NCBI GenBank assembly: GCA_003118195.1 | Contig: BEXV01001056.1 | Coordinates: 49,552 to 113,551 of the forward strand | DNA: 64,000 nucleotides | Source of the DNA: Hemicentrotus pulcherrimus | Taxonomy: Eukaryota; Echinodermata; Echinoidea; Camarodonta; Strongylocentrotidae | Direction: 5' to 3' | Notes under the pieces: generated by a model | The model's database searches: none | What the model saw: only the letters and a program-made list of their open reading frames with translations | What the model was told of the DNA's origin: nothing | Made by a program: the position numbers and the translations under genes | In this document: positions 13,201 to 25,330 of the stretch, piece by piece | Position numbering within the stretch: position 1 is the first letter of the stretch | How the letters are laid out: every line of letters starts with the position of its first letter

Positions 13201-14593
13201 CAGCATATTCTCAGAAATCTTTGCGTGGTTCAAATTATAATTTGTAATTATCCAACGTCTCAATACTGCTCATTCGTAGATAAGGGGAGAGATAACTCAA
13301 GCGTAATGGGGCATGGTATCGCCAATATTCATATTTCTGTAATACATTTCGAAGAATTTACACACATGTTTTATGAACATTAAGCACCGCTCTATCCTTC
13401 TTAATTGATTTATTCTTTTAGTTTATCTGCAAAATCAACACCAAACAAAATAATGATCATAACGTAAGGTGTAACATTTTAAAATTGCGTCATGTGAATA
13501 ATGATTGTTCTCCTTTTTTTGTATTACTGGTTTTATGTTGAAAGTGCTATTCACCATTTGACATGATGGTGAAAATGGTTGAACTGTTTATTAATGTACT
13601 AAACCATTACCGGAGTTTGAAATTAATGTGATCAAAGCTTGGTGAAAGAAGAATCTGTGTTGATTTCTTAATGAATATAATAATTCTATTGCCTTACAAC
13701 TAACTAAAAAACGTCAAAATTGGATGAGCAATTTTAAAGGAATGCCTCACTTTTCGTTTTCATATGCTTCCTATGTTACGGTTCAACATGATTTGTGAAA
13801 AGTCAAATGAAGTAGGAATATTCAAGAAAATGTCATACAGATATATTAGAAAATGTTTTCTATATGTCATTTATTTTCAAATACATTATTTATGAAGGGA
13901 AATACACGTAATGATGGTTTTTCAATATAAATGAATGCCCAGCTCCATTGGGTTGTAATTTTATGTATCTTCAAAATAATATTCATACTTTTCTTAGCAT
14001 TTATCTGATTGTCTTTTTGATTGGTTTCTCTGACCGTTCTGATTTTCATAAGAGCAAAAAGATTTTGGTAAGCCTTTTTATAAGGCTCATCAGGAAAGCT
14101 TATAATCCGTTTTTATCGTAGGGACGTGGAAAGGAAGGATGAAACTATCTAAAATCGGGGTAAGTTATTCCGTATTAGCCTCAATAAATTATGCAATAGT
14201 GTTTATATCCCATGCCGATAATAATCAGGTGACATAAATCATCATATCTGAAAGAAGAAGTAGATCAAAATTAATAAAGAAAATCCTAGTTCATGTTTAC
14301 ATTGCAACGTCTGTTTTGTACGGATGTCACTAGTAAATTTTTAATGAAGGCGTCGAACCGGAATTCGACAGTTTCCTCTCAAACTTTCAACAAGCTCATA
14401 AACATCTGATTTGCCGATAAAGATGAAAACGAGCCAAAAATCTCTACATTTGTCAAAAGGGGATCATGTTTGTTCCCAAACTATCTGTAATACAAAACTT
14501 TTTCAAATATTGTATTGGCTCAATGGTCCTCAAAGTCATTTTTACCAAAAAGCCGGAAGAAGGTAAATATGCCGAAATGTTGTTTTTAGTATT

Positions 14594-14655
14594 ATGTGGG
14601 CGCGTTGTGTGAGTGTACGTGCTTGTGTGTGGGTGGGTGTGCGCGTGTGAAGTGG
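14594..14655. repeat. GT-rich simple repeat
   Basis: A degenerate run of GTGTG, GGGTGGGTG and GCGCGTGTG units. Confidence 0.7.
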
Positions 14656-15657
14656 ATGAGAGAGGGTGAAATAAATTTATTTCGCGACAGAAGTAAATCT
14701 ATCTATGTGAAACATTTGGAAAAATACAATTTATTGAAGATCAGGCTTATTTGTTCATTTATTTTGTTTTGAGTCATAATGGTATCACGCGCATGGCGTA
14801 TCAATAGTTTTACTACATATTTTAATGAAATGAAAAGACCATTACATTTTTGAAATCATATGATGAATATCTTATTTCGAATCATAATGAATCCAATATG
14901 AAAACCCAAAATACTTTTTAAGTTCTTGTAATGTTTGGCAGGCATGTTCCCGTTGGTATATCGGCGTATGTCCTTCATGTCTGGGTTAAAAAAATAATAA
15001 CATTTGGGTGGGCGGAGACTTATTTAAGTGACGTACTGCAGAAATCAAATTGACTTATTGCTTTACCGCGGAGTGTTTGTATAGCACAGGGTTAGAATCT
15101 TCTAATACGTACATACATATTGATCATTGCTATTACAGTATTTTCTCCGCTCATTTTCATTTTTTTTTTTCTGGCCAGGGTTCCCGGGTTTTCATTAATA
15201 AAACATAAGCCCCACCTGCACAACAACCAATCGAGTCGGTTGCCTGGCACGGGATCCGGTGGCTGGGAGTTGTAGCGAAGATTTTCTAATTCTTCATTCT
15301 TCTTTAAAAATGTGTACTCTAGCCTTGTTCAGTGATCCATCTTCCACGAGTCTACGTCATGCCATATCTTATCTCAACTGTTCACTGTCTTTACTTTTTT
15401 TAATTCTTTCTCCTGCTATTGTTGTATTTTGACAAAAAGATATTTGTGTAGATACAGCGGTATGATCATGAAAAAAAGGTAACATTAGTAACACATAATT
15501 GTTTTGTTACTACGATTCAAGGACATTATTTTCCCTTTTCTGATTTGTCGATGGAAGAATGAATAGATTATTTTATAGATTTCATGATGAACATTATTTT
15601 TCAAATGTTCTGAGTATATGGCAAATATCACTTGCTGAATTTTCTACGCAGCAAAAA

Positions 15658-15795
15658 TGGAGAGCAAAGTTCGCAAACATCAGCAAGGAGTGACCGACTT
15701 GCGAAGCGACATGCAACCCCCAGAAATACATAACTTTCGTATCCTTTTTGTCCAGACCCCAAGTCATCTCTCAAGTGCTTTAATGTTTTGATTTA
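15658..15795 (+). other. Possible small terminal exon (weak)
   Basis: After a pyrimidine-containing TTTTCTACGCAG, which could be a splice acceptor, comes ATGGAGAGCAAAGTTCGC. That frame stays open for 44 codons (MESKVRKHQQGVTDLRSDMQ, then QPPEIHNFRIL and a stop). The composition is less AT-rich than the surroundings. An AATAAA lies near 15940, about 150 bases past the stop. No homologue is recognised and no upstream exon was found, so this may be chance. Confidence 0.2.
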
Positions 15796-16049
15796 AACAT
15801 ATATTTATTTTTACATGTTTGTTCTCCTTTGCTATGTTATCTTTATATTTATGTACATATGTTTTTGAATGCTTTTTATATGATTGTATGTTTGATGTAA
15901 ACTTGCATTTTTAGTCTTTGGACTTTTTGACAAGTCATGAATAAAACATTATTTGAAAGTGTGTCACCCTCAAGTTTGGTAGTATGCTTGCTTTTAAGTT
16001 TTAGAAATCCCTATATCTACAAACCTCAAGTCTTTTGATCGTGGTGGTA

Positions 16050-16150
16050 TACTTTTGGCGGAAGTCCTTGAGTGTCATAAAAGAGATCCAGGGTTCGAAT
16101 ATTGCTCGGTGCTTACATACTTGAAGGAGGCGTTTTACCCACTATAATTG
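16050..16150 (+). mobile_element. Degenerate tRNA-SINE-like element
   Basis: A B-box-like GGGTTCGAATA lies at about 16090, roughly 50 bases after an A-box-like GTGGTGGTATAC. A short body follows (GGAGGCGTTTTACCCAC). The anticodon arm does not fold well, so I take it as a relic. Confidence 0.45.
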
Positions 16151-16330
16151 TCCCTTGAAAAAAAGGTGTAATGAATTAGTAACTTGTAATGTCGGGGGTA
16201 ATAACGAATATAGGGCCTTCATAAAGAACACTGATATATAGGAGGCTACGCTGGCTATAGGAGATCATATTGATGTTAATATAATTTAGTGGAAGCTGAA
16301 AATAATTATAAATATTAATCAACACACATA

Positions 16331-16359
16331 CTCACACGCACACACACACACACACACAC
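16331..16359. repeat. AC microsatellite running into an assembly gap
   Basis: CA repeats stop exactly where the N run starts. Confidence 0.95.
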
Positions 16360-16481
16360 NNNNNNNNNNNNNNNNNNNNNNNNNNNNNNNNNNNNNNNNN
16401 NNNNNNNNNNNNNNNNNNNNNNNNNNNNNNNNNNNNNNNNNNNNNNNNNNNNNNNNNNNNNNNNNNNNNNNNNNNNNNNNN
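16360..16481. other. Assembly gap (122 N)
   Basis: Unknown bases bounded by a CA repeat on the left and a T run on the right. Confidence 1.
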
Positions 16482-16615
16482 TTTTTTTTTTTTTTTTTTT
16501 TTTTAGGCCGCCATCCTTGTCAAGCTTTGCTTATGATTGCGGTCTCCTGCAATTTTCCAATTGAAAAGTTCGGATAAAACTTTAAATTGATAATTTATGA
16601 TTTAATAGTTGATCG
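16482..16615. repeat. Dispersed repeat B, copy 1
   Basis: After a T run, AGGCCGCCATCC, GATTGCGGTCTCCTGC and AGTTCGGATAA(A)AC occur in the same order as at 33876-33965. The class is unknown. Confidence 0.6.
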
Positions 16616-17184
16616 ATAAAGAGGTTATAGACCACATGATTATGATTTCAACATATTTCAATCCACACCTCTTCGGCCACGTAAGCAATGCTCGTGCTCC
16701 GGAGTTCATATTCTTTTTGGAGAGCTCCTCAAATTGAAATATTGCTCCGAAAAAGGACTCGACACCGAAATCGCAATCATCCAATCAAAAAGGAAGGAAC
16801 GGACCGAGCTCGACCGTTGACAGAATCACCGAAACAAATTTACAAGCAAGTCCTTTTGTTGTTCATGTTTATTCCAAGTCTGTGGCGTTCTAGCCCGTTT
16901 CAGTGCTATATTTGGAAGGAGTCCAATATTACTCTAGTGTCTCCACCCCTTTCCTGCGAAATCCCTCGGCTGGAGGATATTCGGAAGCTTGGAAAACGAT
17001 GAGAGAGAGAGAGAGAACATGTTTCATTCTCAAGAATTATTCGACGAAACACCCGGTTAACCTGATACGACATCAGCTCACATAGTTGGTACCATTTTCG
17101 AAATGATACAGACCCCTTGACTCCTCATGCCTGATGTGCCTGAATTTGTTCGTGATATCATTCGGTATAGAATTGATTCATAGC

Positions 17185-17316
17185 AGGAGAGGGAGAACAG
17201 AGAGATAGTGAGATAGTGAGAGACGGACAGAAAAGCCAGGGGAGAAAGGGAGACACAGAGAAAGAAAGAATGAGAGAGGGAGGGAGGGAAAGAGAGAGAG
17301 AGAGAGAGAGAGAGAT
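17185..17316. repeat. AG-rich simple repeat
   Basis: A purine-rich tract that ends in a clean (AG)n run at 17290-17315. The open frames on its other strand are all S, L and P and are not genes. Confidence 0.9.
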
Positions 17317-18797
17317 GCGAGGGGGGTCTATAATAATCATCAATAGATGACATTTGGACAAATTGTACATACATTTTTACTGTTCATTTTTGTGTTACTA
17401 GAATTGCTATTCTACTTAGAGATATGAAGACAAATAAAGTATCCCTTTTCTCTCTCTCTGAAGTATATGATGCAGCTGTGTGTCGTTAGAGTGATATTTT
17501 TACACTATGTTCCAAATGTCATGCTCAGATCACTACGCACTATTTCAAAGAACTTATAACCATTATCAAAGCAAAGTTAAATACACGTTTCGAAATCGAA
17601 AGACGTAAAATATCACATTGATTGGAAAGCTACGTCCTAATGGAGATGTAAGATTAATAATTCCATTCGCTCCGATAAATGTTGGCAAGTATGTTGCCAT
17701 TACCCCCATTGTAACTTCACATAGTTCCGTTCATGTTTGATATATTTGCTCTCTACTATATAAATTAAAGAAGTTAGAAATTGACTCTTACTATAGTGTA
17801 GAATAGTGCTACGAGGACAAAACGAACATACTGCCGTCAAACGAACCTTTACAATACTAAAAAGAAAAAGAAAAAGAAAATCAATTTTGACTGCTACCGT
17901 GTACCATTGCCACTAAAAATAAAAGCTTCTTTCTCAACGTACTAATGGAGTTTTTTTTTTAATGCCCTTTTTAATGTGCCTTTTTAAACTTCAAAGAATC
18001 TCGGGCTTGAATACTAAAATGTGCATCTTTAAACATCCATAAATTCTAATCCAATTTGTCAAAATATTGCTACAATAGTTGCCTGCAAGGAACCTGAGGA
18101 AACGGCTGTTTGCATATGTGATAGTTGCTTTTATTGGATTTTAATACCACTCTCGTTTTTAGCTTGACCTATCACTTGTCGAACCACCCTTTTTTTAGAA
18201 AGAGAATACGATTGTGTGGACAATATCTGTGTTTCGAAATTCCCGGCTGTTGCAAATCTGTCACCAATATCAAGAAGATAATCTGAATGTAGCGTTCTAA
18301 AAGTACTACCCAAACAAAGTTCGCTTGCTACGCTCGCACGCTTGTTGGTGCCCTTGCCAAGAGAACAGTGTGACGGCTGCTTAAAACAAAATAATGCACT
18401 TTATAGTCGTGCGTGACATTATTGGAGTTTTTTTCTTAGACTTAGTAAATGTAGGTTTTCCATTACTTTTTGAGACATCATGCTGTCGACGAAGCTTACA
18501 TTATTGAGTCCTGATTTTTCTAGCAGTCTCTTCTAAGCTCATACTCTGATCTAGACGAATTAATCGCAAAAAATCCGAACTTTCAAAAGGATTGCTCATC
18601 AATGTTCAGTAATGTAGATTTCGTTTCCATGGTGATCTTTGATTACACAATGAACCTCATTTCCATTCATCTTTCATCTTCTTTCCGGTAGATGCAAAAC
18701 GACTGTATACTTAAATGAAATGCAGTTTATCGATCAAATTTGTAGAATAGTCCTCCTCCGTGTCACTCAAAATAAAAATTTGATTTGGTGCAAATAT

Positions 18798-18915
18798 GCA
18801 TACGTGTGAGTGCGTTAAAGATTAAGCACAACAAGTGTCAATTTTCAGAAATGTTTAGAATCACATACACGCCCCATGAAAATTATTCATGCAAAAATGC
18901 ATACGTGTGGGTGAC
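18798..18915 (+). repeat. 101-bp tandem repeat, units 1 and start of 2
   Basis: Units begin GCATACGTGTG at 18798 and 18899 and GCACATGTGTG at 19534. They share CACAACAAGTGTCAATTTTC and CACATACACGCCCC. Unit 1 keeps an intact TTAA (18815-18818) at the position where a MITE is inserted in unit 2. Confidence 0.85.
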
Positions 18916-18919
18916 TTAA

Positions 18920-19451
18920 AGGTACTTTGTCCCATTATGCAGGCCAAAAAAATGAAAAAGTTAAATTCCAACTGCATTTGAAAGATAATACTAATTTAGA
19001 ACTTCCCTAAAAAAGTGGGGCTTGAAAATGTCTTCAAGTGGGAAAATAACGATTATAAGTTGTCAAATTGACTTAAGGGCTATAGAGCCCAAAAGTAATA
19101 GTCTTGATTTTCAGACAATTGTACCGAATGGTCATAGGTTTTATCCTGCGCAAAGATTCAATCAGTAAAATTTTGGCCATCACAAGAAGTGGGTTATTGA
19201 TGTAGACAAATGCTTATGTTCCCTTTACAACTCTTTTCATGTATGTTATTACCAAAGAAGAAAAAAAGCCAGTCAGTCACCCAATAGTGTCTGACAGTGA
19301 AGTCTAGCAAGTAAACGGGATTCCTTGCATAATTTGAATATGAGGACATTACTGACGTTTAAATTTCACAGATAGGACATACATGACATATTCATAATTC
19401 CTGCAAAGTTCTACAGCGTTTGAGGTCGGCTGCAAAAGGGACATAATACCT
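18920..19451 (+). mobile_element. MITE family C, copy 1, inserted in a tandem repeat
   Basis: The 532-bp element opens AGGTACTTTGTCCC and closes GGGACATAATACCT. TTAA lies on both sides (18916-18919 and 19452-19455). An inverted, diverged copy is at 50389-50929. It contains no ORF of note. Confidence 0.9.
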
Positions 19452-19455
19452 TTAA

Positions 19456-19560
19456 AGAATTCGAACAACAAGTGTCAATTTTCAGCGGTTTTTACAATCA
19501 CATACACGCCCCAGCATTTATCATGCAAAAAATGCACATGTGTGAGTGCGTTAGCGAAAG
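19456..19560 (+). repeat. 101-bp tandem repeat, rest of unit 2 and start of 3
   Basis: Continues unit 2 after the MITE (AACAACAAGTGTCAATTTTC, then CACATACACGCCCC) and enters a third unit at 19534. Confidence 0.8.
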
Positions 19561-22149
19561 TGAAGAGCACAAGGTCAAATTTGCAACAGGGAACTAAAAG
19601 TATCCTTGCTGAGTTACATCTGAATAATTTACCTTGTTTGCTTTTCCACTGATTTGTTTTTCACGGTCGCTTGATTTAATTTTGCTGACATAAGTTAACA
19701 TTTTCCCTTCTCAGTTCGCCCGATTTCTTTGCCGTGGAAACGTCAGTCAAGTTGAGGGAGTAATCACTCGTAATTATCGGGTAGACCGAATATAAAATCA
19801 ATAGTTTGCATCATACCAAAGAGACATATCTCTTTCATCATTCCATGAAGATTTCTTAAATTATTACAAAAAAAACTTTTTTTCTAAACACTTTTTTGTC
19901 TTTTAGTACAGTAACAACATATAGGGAAAGTGCGAATTAAGTGTTTTGTTCGATATTGTTTTGTAAAATATGTTTCTACAATATTCATAAAACATACATG
20001 AACAAGTGCTGTTGCACATTTATGGAAGGAAAATGAGTACGAAATACTAAATCATAAAGAAATGTTTGCCTAAAAAAAAAAGATTCAGATGGTGTCGCTT
20101 TGGTGATTAATTGAACAATAAATTATCATCCATGTTCAGTCCTTTCAGGTTTGTACTATTTAATACACAAATAAAGAGAGGAAAATTATACTTGTTTTAC
20201 TTTGTTAACTTCACGAAACACGCTTATTATGCCTTTTCCCTAGCCAGACAATAAGACTGGTACGCTGTTTATCATTAACCGCGTTAGCAATTTATCCGAT
20301 ATGAGGCAAAACCTTATTTCCAGTTTGCGTATCCTCTCAACCAAATCGGAGAACACGTGAACAGGTGTATCAAACTAATTGCCCAGTTTAGGAATGAAAA
20401 ATCACAACCTGTAGTAGAACCTCGAAAGTAATCTGTCTCGGTAATTGGATAAGTGGAGAGGGTTGTAAGCGATTATGAGTTATTCTTTAACCAGGATATA
20501 ATTAAGAATGGATCAGTGAATAAAGCCGATGAGGACTCAGGAGAGAAAAAAAAAAGGAAAGAGAAAGAAGTAAAGGAGTATGTAAAAGACTGGGAGGGGG
20601 TCTACAGAAACCAGTTTATGATGGCAGAGAAGAAATTAAGGATGGAAGAGAAGACTGGGAGAAAGAAAGAAATAGAAAGCGATGATACATCAACGGGAGC
20701 AACAAGGTGGATGAAATGGAAAATGTGAAATGAAGACAAAAACATTATATGTTATTCTTGTATGGTTCATACCACATCATGATAAAACGTCTCTATGCGC
20801 TTTAAAAGGACTTTTGAATATTCTTACAAATGTTTTAGCGCTCGGTGCGTTCAGGGAATAAATCCTACCAGGTACCTACCTATTCACTAAACCTGGGTCT
20901 CGTGTGGCCAACGTAGATTGAGGTCTTGTCAAAAGCATATCAAAACGTTTGGTTCACTGCACAGTGCCTATTTTATTAGCAAAAAAAATGTTCTACGGAG
21001 AATGACATAAAGAACACGTTTTTTATTACATCTATCTCCATTTTGCTAAAAAAAAAAAGCCACATATTTTGCCTCGATTGTCTAGTATAATACGACAAAG
21101 ACTTCGTTCTGTTTTAGTAGAGCAAACAAATTACCACTTCATTACGATTTACTATTGAGTTTAATGTGGTAAAGTAGTCAATTGACCTCTATTTGCAGCT
21201 CAATTTCTGTGTAATTCAACGGGTCGGGCGCAGAGCTTTAATACCATCTCACAATTTGGCATACCGCCCTCTTCTAATATTTAGTTTGAGAAATTCTTTT
21301 CACATAAGACTCCTTTTGATTGGTCAATGTTTTTTTCCCCCACGTCTCCAAGATGTAAGACCATCACATTCTTGCCGAGCAAACGTTTTTAGCAGGGAGG
21401 TGATAGTTTGACCCCATGTTCCAAGCCGCCGACAAGTTATGCGCTAATCTGCAACAGACTGTTGACCAAATGTGAGATAAAAGAGCGCTTGTAATTTCAG
21501 GATTTAGAATTCCTACATCAGAAAATGGAAAACAAGCAAATGTTTGCTGTCCCTGTCCATGATTTCTCATCGATTCTTGAATGTTTAATGAGTAGAACAA
21601 GCGTACACAAACTCTTGTAATTTCATCGTTTTTTCCAACTGCATAAATACAAAAAACACGCGAAAACACAGATTAACAAACCTAAAGTTATCGAAGATTG
21701 TAAATCATGGATTAAATGACGGGACATTAAAACTTGCAAAAATAAGCGCATTATCCAAAATATTGAGCTTTTGTCAGGATCTAAATTTTATTTCTCAACT
21801 CTTGCACATATATTATAGGAAGGGCGGAGTACTGTATTTGAAAAATGGTTTGATGCGCTATTCCCACTACAATCCCCATATAAAGTTTTTAATTTACACA
21901 GACATTTTACCGGTAGTTTAATAATTTGTGATAAATGTGAAACTGGCGACTGGCCTCCAAAATTCCTCGCAGTAGAAGAGCGGCTCGAAGCATTGAACTT
22001 TATTGCCAAGTGCAATGTTACACCCCATTATTACGCTTTAGCACTCACGCATGCGTTTGAATAAATTACAAGAGTTTCCACTCCTTCTTTATCACCTCCC
22101 TGTTTATAGTGAGATGATTCAGTTTGAGAACTCTATCATGGTCCACGCA
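19561..22149. other. No gene recognised; SINE fragment inside
   Basis: The K/E-rich open frame at 20453-20728 comes from purine-rich DNA and has no domain I can name. A SINE body fragment lies at 20765-20945. Confidence 0.45.
20765..20945 (-). mobile_element. SINE family S1 fragment (body only)
   Basis: GGGAATAAATCCTACCAGGT, ACCTGGGT and GTCTTGTCAAAAG match the body of the 1405-1679 element. The tRNA head is missing. Confidence 0.6.
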
Positions 22150-22374
22150 CTTAATACAATTCACAGCAGTGGAATGATACCGAATGCACCGAGATACGGG
22201 ATATTATAATGTAATCTCTTGTGTGCACAGGGAATGAATGGTGCATTTTCTTCAATTCCAATAGGGTCCATTTCGCTTAAATTTGTTGATATGACACTAC
22301 AGCTGCGACAAGGATTCGAACCCGTACCTTGTGGTTGACAGTCCAGAGATTTACCCACTGGACTACAATATCTC
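22150..22374 (-). mobile_element. tRNA-derived SINE (family S1), head preserved
   Basis: On the minus strand, TAGTCCAGTGGGTAAATC (A box region), GGACTGTC and a B box GGGTTCGAATCC lie in tRNA order. The GGACTGTC...ACAAGGT middle is shared with the 1405-1679 copy. Confidence 0.7.
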
Positions 22375-22924
22375 TTGTGCTAATATTTTATCATGAGCAA
22401 TTTGCTCCATTTCCAGCACAATTACCGGGACATAAAAGTCGACATCTTGAAAAAAATACTAGCATAAATCACTAATAGAAGAAAAAGAAAATGTAGCCCA
22501 TTAATAGCAGAGCCCAAGTTTTGTGCAATAGGTATTGTAGTAGAACCTGTTGAAAATTGTCCTGTTTTAGAGTGAGGGGGAAAAGAATAGATATAAAATT
22601 AGGAGGTGGATAAATCAATGAGAAATGTTTCAAGTGGAAGGTCAATGATTTTCTTACGTGTACGATGATCACGGATAAACAATTACGTAACGATGTACAA
22701 CATCGCATATTTCTGTCCATTTCAGATCTAAGAACAATGACGTATGTACGTCTAAGTTCTTTATCCTTTCGTGTGTTTGTTCATTGTGAAATGGTTTGAC
22801 CAGCACGTCAATTGCCATTCACCACAGGGGTTACAATTCTCCGTGTGTGTCATAATCCTCTTAAAAACTAGGAAAAAACAGAAAGATTAAGTAGCAAAGA
22901 CTAGCTATATTTATGTATTCATAA

Positions 22925-23172
22925 TTGAAAAAAGGCACACTACCGTCAATACTTAATCATATTTTCAATCTGAACTGTACATTTCATCAGTATAATACAA
23001 AAACATTGGGGAATGTACGCTCGATACTTTTAAGATATAATTTGTCAAGAAGTACTATAACATTTATTGGAACGAAATGCTCGAATACTGTCCCAAATGA
23101 TTTGAAGTTGTGTCCAACTTTGTTACATTTCTAAAAGAAATATAAATCATATTTGCTGTGCAATAGCACTTA
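22925..23172 (+). pseudogene. LINE reverse transcriptase C-terminal relic
   Basis: The frame reads LPSILNHIFNLNCTFHQYNT, then RSTITFIGTKCSNTVPND and LKLCPTLLHF. An in-frame stop follows, then KKYKSYLL and a final stop near 23172. The arrangement HQYNT...G-x-x-x-x-NT(L/V)P-x-x-(I/L)K...F-K-x-x-(L)-K-x-(Y)L is the typical tail of LINE proteins of the CR1/L2/RTE kind, as I know those families. The stop (TAA where AAA is expected, in TTCTAAAAG) and the missing upstream RT domain make it a 5'-truncated dead copy. The sequence beyond, with CAAGGGGATTGCCCCAGATA near 23270, may be its 3' UTR. Confidence 0.6.
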
Positions 23173-25234
23173 AAAAACTATGTCATGTATGAAAACTTTC
23201 TTTCTATTCAGTGTTATGTATTTTTGTCTCTCTCTCTTCTCCATGATCTTCCTAATATTACTTTACAAGGGGATTGCCCCAGATAATCCTTTCTTTGGCT
23301 TCTGGTGATCCCCCACAATCAAATATCCAAGTGTACAGGTAGTTCTTACCTTCTCCTTTTCGTATATTCTGTTATTGTTTAATTGTTGAATGTTTTTGAT
23401 ATATATTGTTTGTTTCTCTGTAGTTTGTGGATTACGTAATTCATATTGCATTTTCTTGTTTTTATCTTTTAATTCGGAAGCTGATAAATGAATAATGAAA
23501 TGAATGAGATACGATGGGTAAAACGAGTAGTGCAATCTTTTCTAATGTAAATTTTTTTTTAAAAATCAATTCACTATACAGTGCGTCCCAGAAAAAACGA
23601 AACCGAGAATTATCGATGTTTTATCATAACTTATTCAAAAGTATAATTGATAAATGATACATATTTGGAAAGCTTAGATCCTCCTCTTCCATTTGATGCA
23701 ACTCATATGATGCATATTTCATGCATGAGTGATTAAAATCAATTTGAAGAGAGGAAACTTTAAAAGTCATTTGGCGGACGGTTTCTGAATTTCGAAGAGA
23801 AAATCACATTTCTAAAAAGTTGAGTCTCTGCCCTTTCAAATGACACCTAAATCATGTTATGTTTAAACCCTAATGTCAGTGATTCTGAGTGTATTAATAG
23901 AAGGCTTAAGTGTTTAATACACCAACTCTATCTCAATCTCACGATTTAGATGTAGGGATCTATAAAGGCAACAACCAAACCTGCCACGGGCATGGATTGA
24001 AAAGGACAAATAGAGGTAATCCATACAATATACATAATCCCGAATTATCTTGTCAAAGCAAAAATAAAGGACTTAAAATAGTAACATGAATGTTCTTATG
24101 GTTTCAGAACATCTTTGTTCACTTTGTTTCAGTCTGATTCCACTCAAATCTTTTAAGTCATTGCAATTAAAAATTCGTAGTCTTAGTTTAGTTTTTCTTT
24201 GAAATACTTGTGCTCAAACGTGAGATACGGACAATTATTAGAACCTAGTGTATTGCTTCTAAGTACATTGTTGAATCCATGAAAATAAGGTAATTTCCTC
24301 CAATATTGCGTTGCCGTCTCTAGATGGCTTGGATCAGTCAGTCACGTCGCTACAAGAGGCGTGGGAGAACATGTTGCCCTCCCCACCGAATGGTAAAATC
24401 GTTAGAAAAGATAAATACAGATCAGTACACACATACACACACGCACACATACACTGCTGGTCATAATGTTGGAATAATTATTTTTACCCCAATTTATGGA
24501 ATGATTTGACAATGATTTATTCATAACAAATCTAGATAATAAAAATTCCTCTGTATAGGGCCATTCATTGTGGTTCAAGACATGCCCACATAAAGGATTT
24601 TGTATGTTGGGGGTCGGGGCAAAATGCGATGAATTATTGATAATATATTGCATTTCTTTGTTTTTTGCATTTATGGGGGCGGCGACGTACCCTAGCCCCC
24701 GTTGCCTATAGTCATGATTCAGTGGCTAAGCAATGTCCTCATTACTGTGGGGCCCCATAATAAAAACCGTGTCGATAAGCTATATTAGTGCCTTTTGTAA
24801 TGGATTAATCCTCATTACTGTCATTTATGACATAAGGACGTAGGTCCCCTAGTTCAATAGCATAGTAGCACTCACATGCTTTGGCAGTCACGCAAAACAA
24901 ACATTCGCAAATTATCATTTAATACAATCTGAGAATGTATACTATTATTTAAATCTATTAGGAACAAATCATTGTTAAAATCATTTGATAAATTTGGGTA
25001 AAAATTATTATTGCACGGTTAGGACCAACAGTGTACATATAATGCGAAAGGAACGAGATAATAATGGTGCTTAGCTTTGACAAAATGTATCTGCCGGAAA
25101 TCAAATCGAGGCTCTGGCTTAGAACACAGAGACGGGTCAATGGCTTGCATTTATTTACAATTAGTCTAACTTATACTTAAAATAAATAAATCTGTCGGTC
25201 GATTAAATCTGGCGTCGCTGAAGCCACATGCCAG
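23173..25234. other. No gene recognised
   Basis: Apart from the probable LINE 3' UTR at the left and a short ACAC run at 24426-24452, this stretch holds nothing recognisable. An interspersed ATTATTTTTACCC(A)AATTTAT segment occurs both near 24476 and, inverted, near 24985, hinting at a short inverted dispersed repeat. Confidence 0.4.
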
Positions 25235-25330
25235 TCTCGGCGGTCTAGTGATTAAAGCACCGACGTTCTTAGCCAGTATCCCGGATTCGATTCTTAACGG
25301 AGACATTTGTACAAACCTTGCTAGAAAAGG
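25235..25330 (+). mobile_element. tRNA-derived SINE (family S2)
   Basis: GGTCTAGTGATTAAAGCACC (A box region), GTTCTTAGCCAGTATCCC and a B box GGATTCGATTC are in tRNA order, followed by GGAGACATTTGTACAAACC. The copy at 53660-54088 shares GTTCTTAGCCAGTA and GGAGA-ATTT--ACC. Confidence 0.65.

Larger units (their letters stand above)
9475..15600. other. Long AT-rich stretch with no recognised gene
   Basis: Short open frames only, none with a known motif. A palindromic repeat (10209-10258) and a GT-rich run (14594-14655) are listed separately. The 12422-12733 frame of 103 codons has no recognisable domain and no convincing splice context. Confidence 0.5.

Noticed and set aside
17078..17374. Serine/leucine-rich secreted-looking protein frames
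   Set aside because: They are readings of the AG/TC repeat; the same effect occurs at 38661-39011, 54012-54278 and 55987-56274.
18798..19560. CRISPR-like array
   Set aside because: Only about three diverged 101-bp units, no regular spacers, and the genome is clearly eukaryotic.
20453..20728. K/E-rich 91-codon frame, possible charged protein
   Set aside because: It arises from a purine-rich tract and has no hydrophobic or domain pattern; unlike the WDR86-like tail it has no splice partner.
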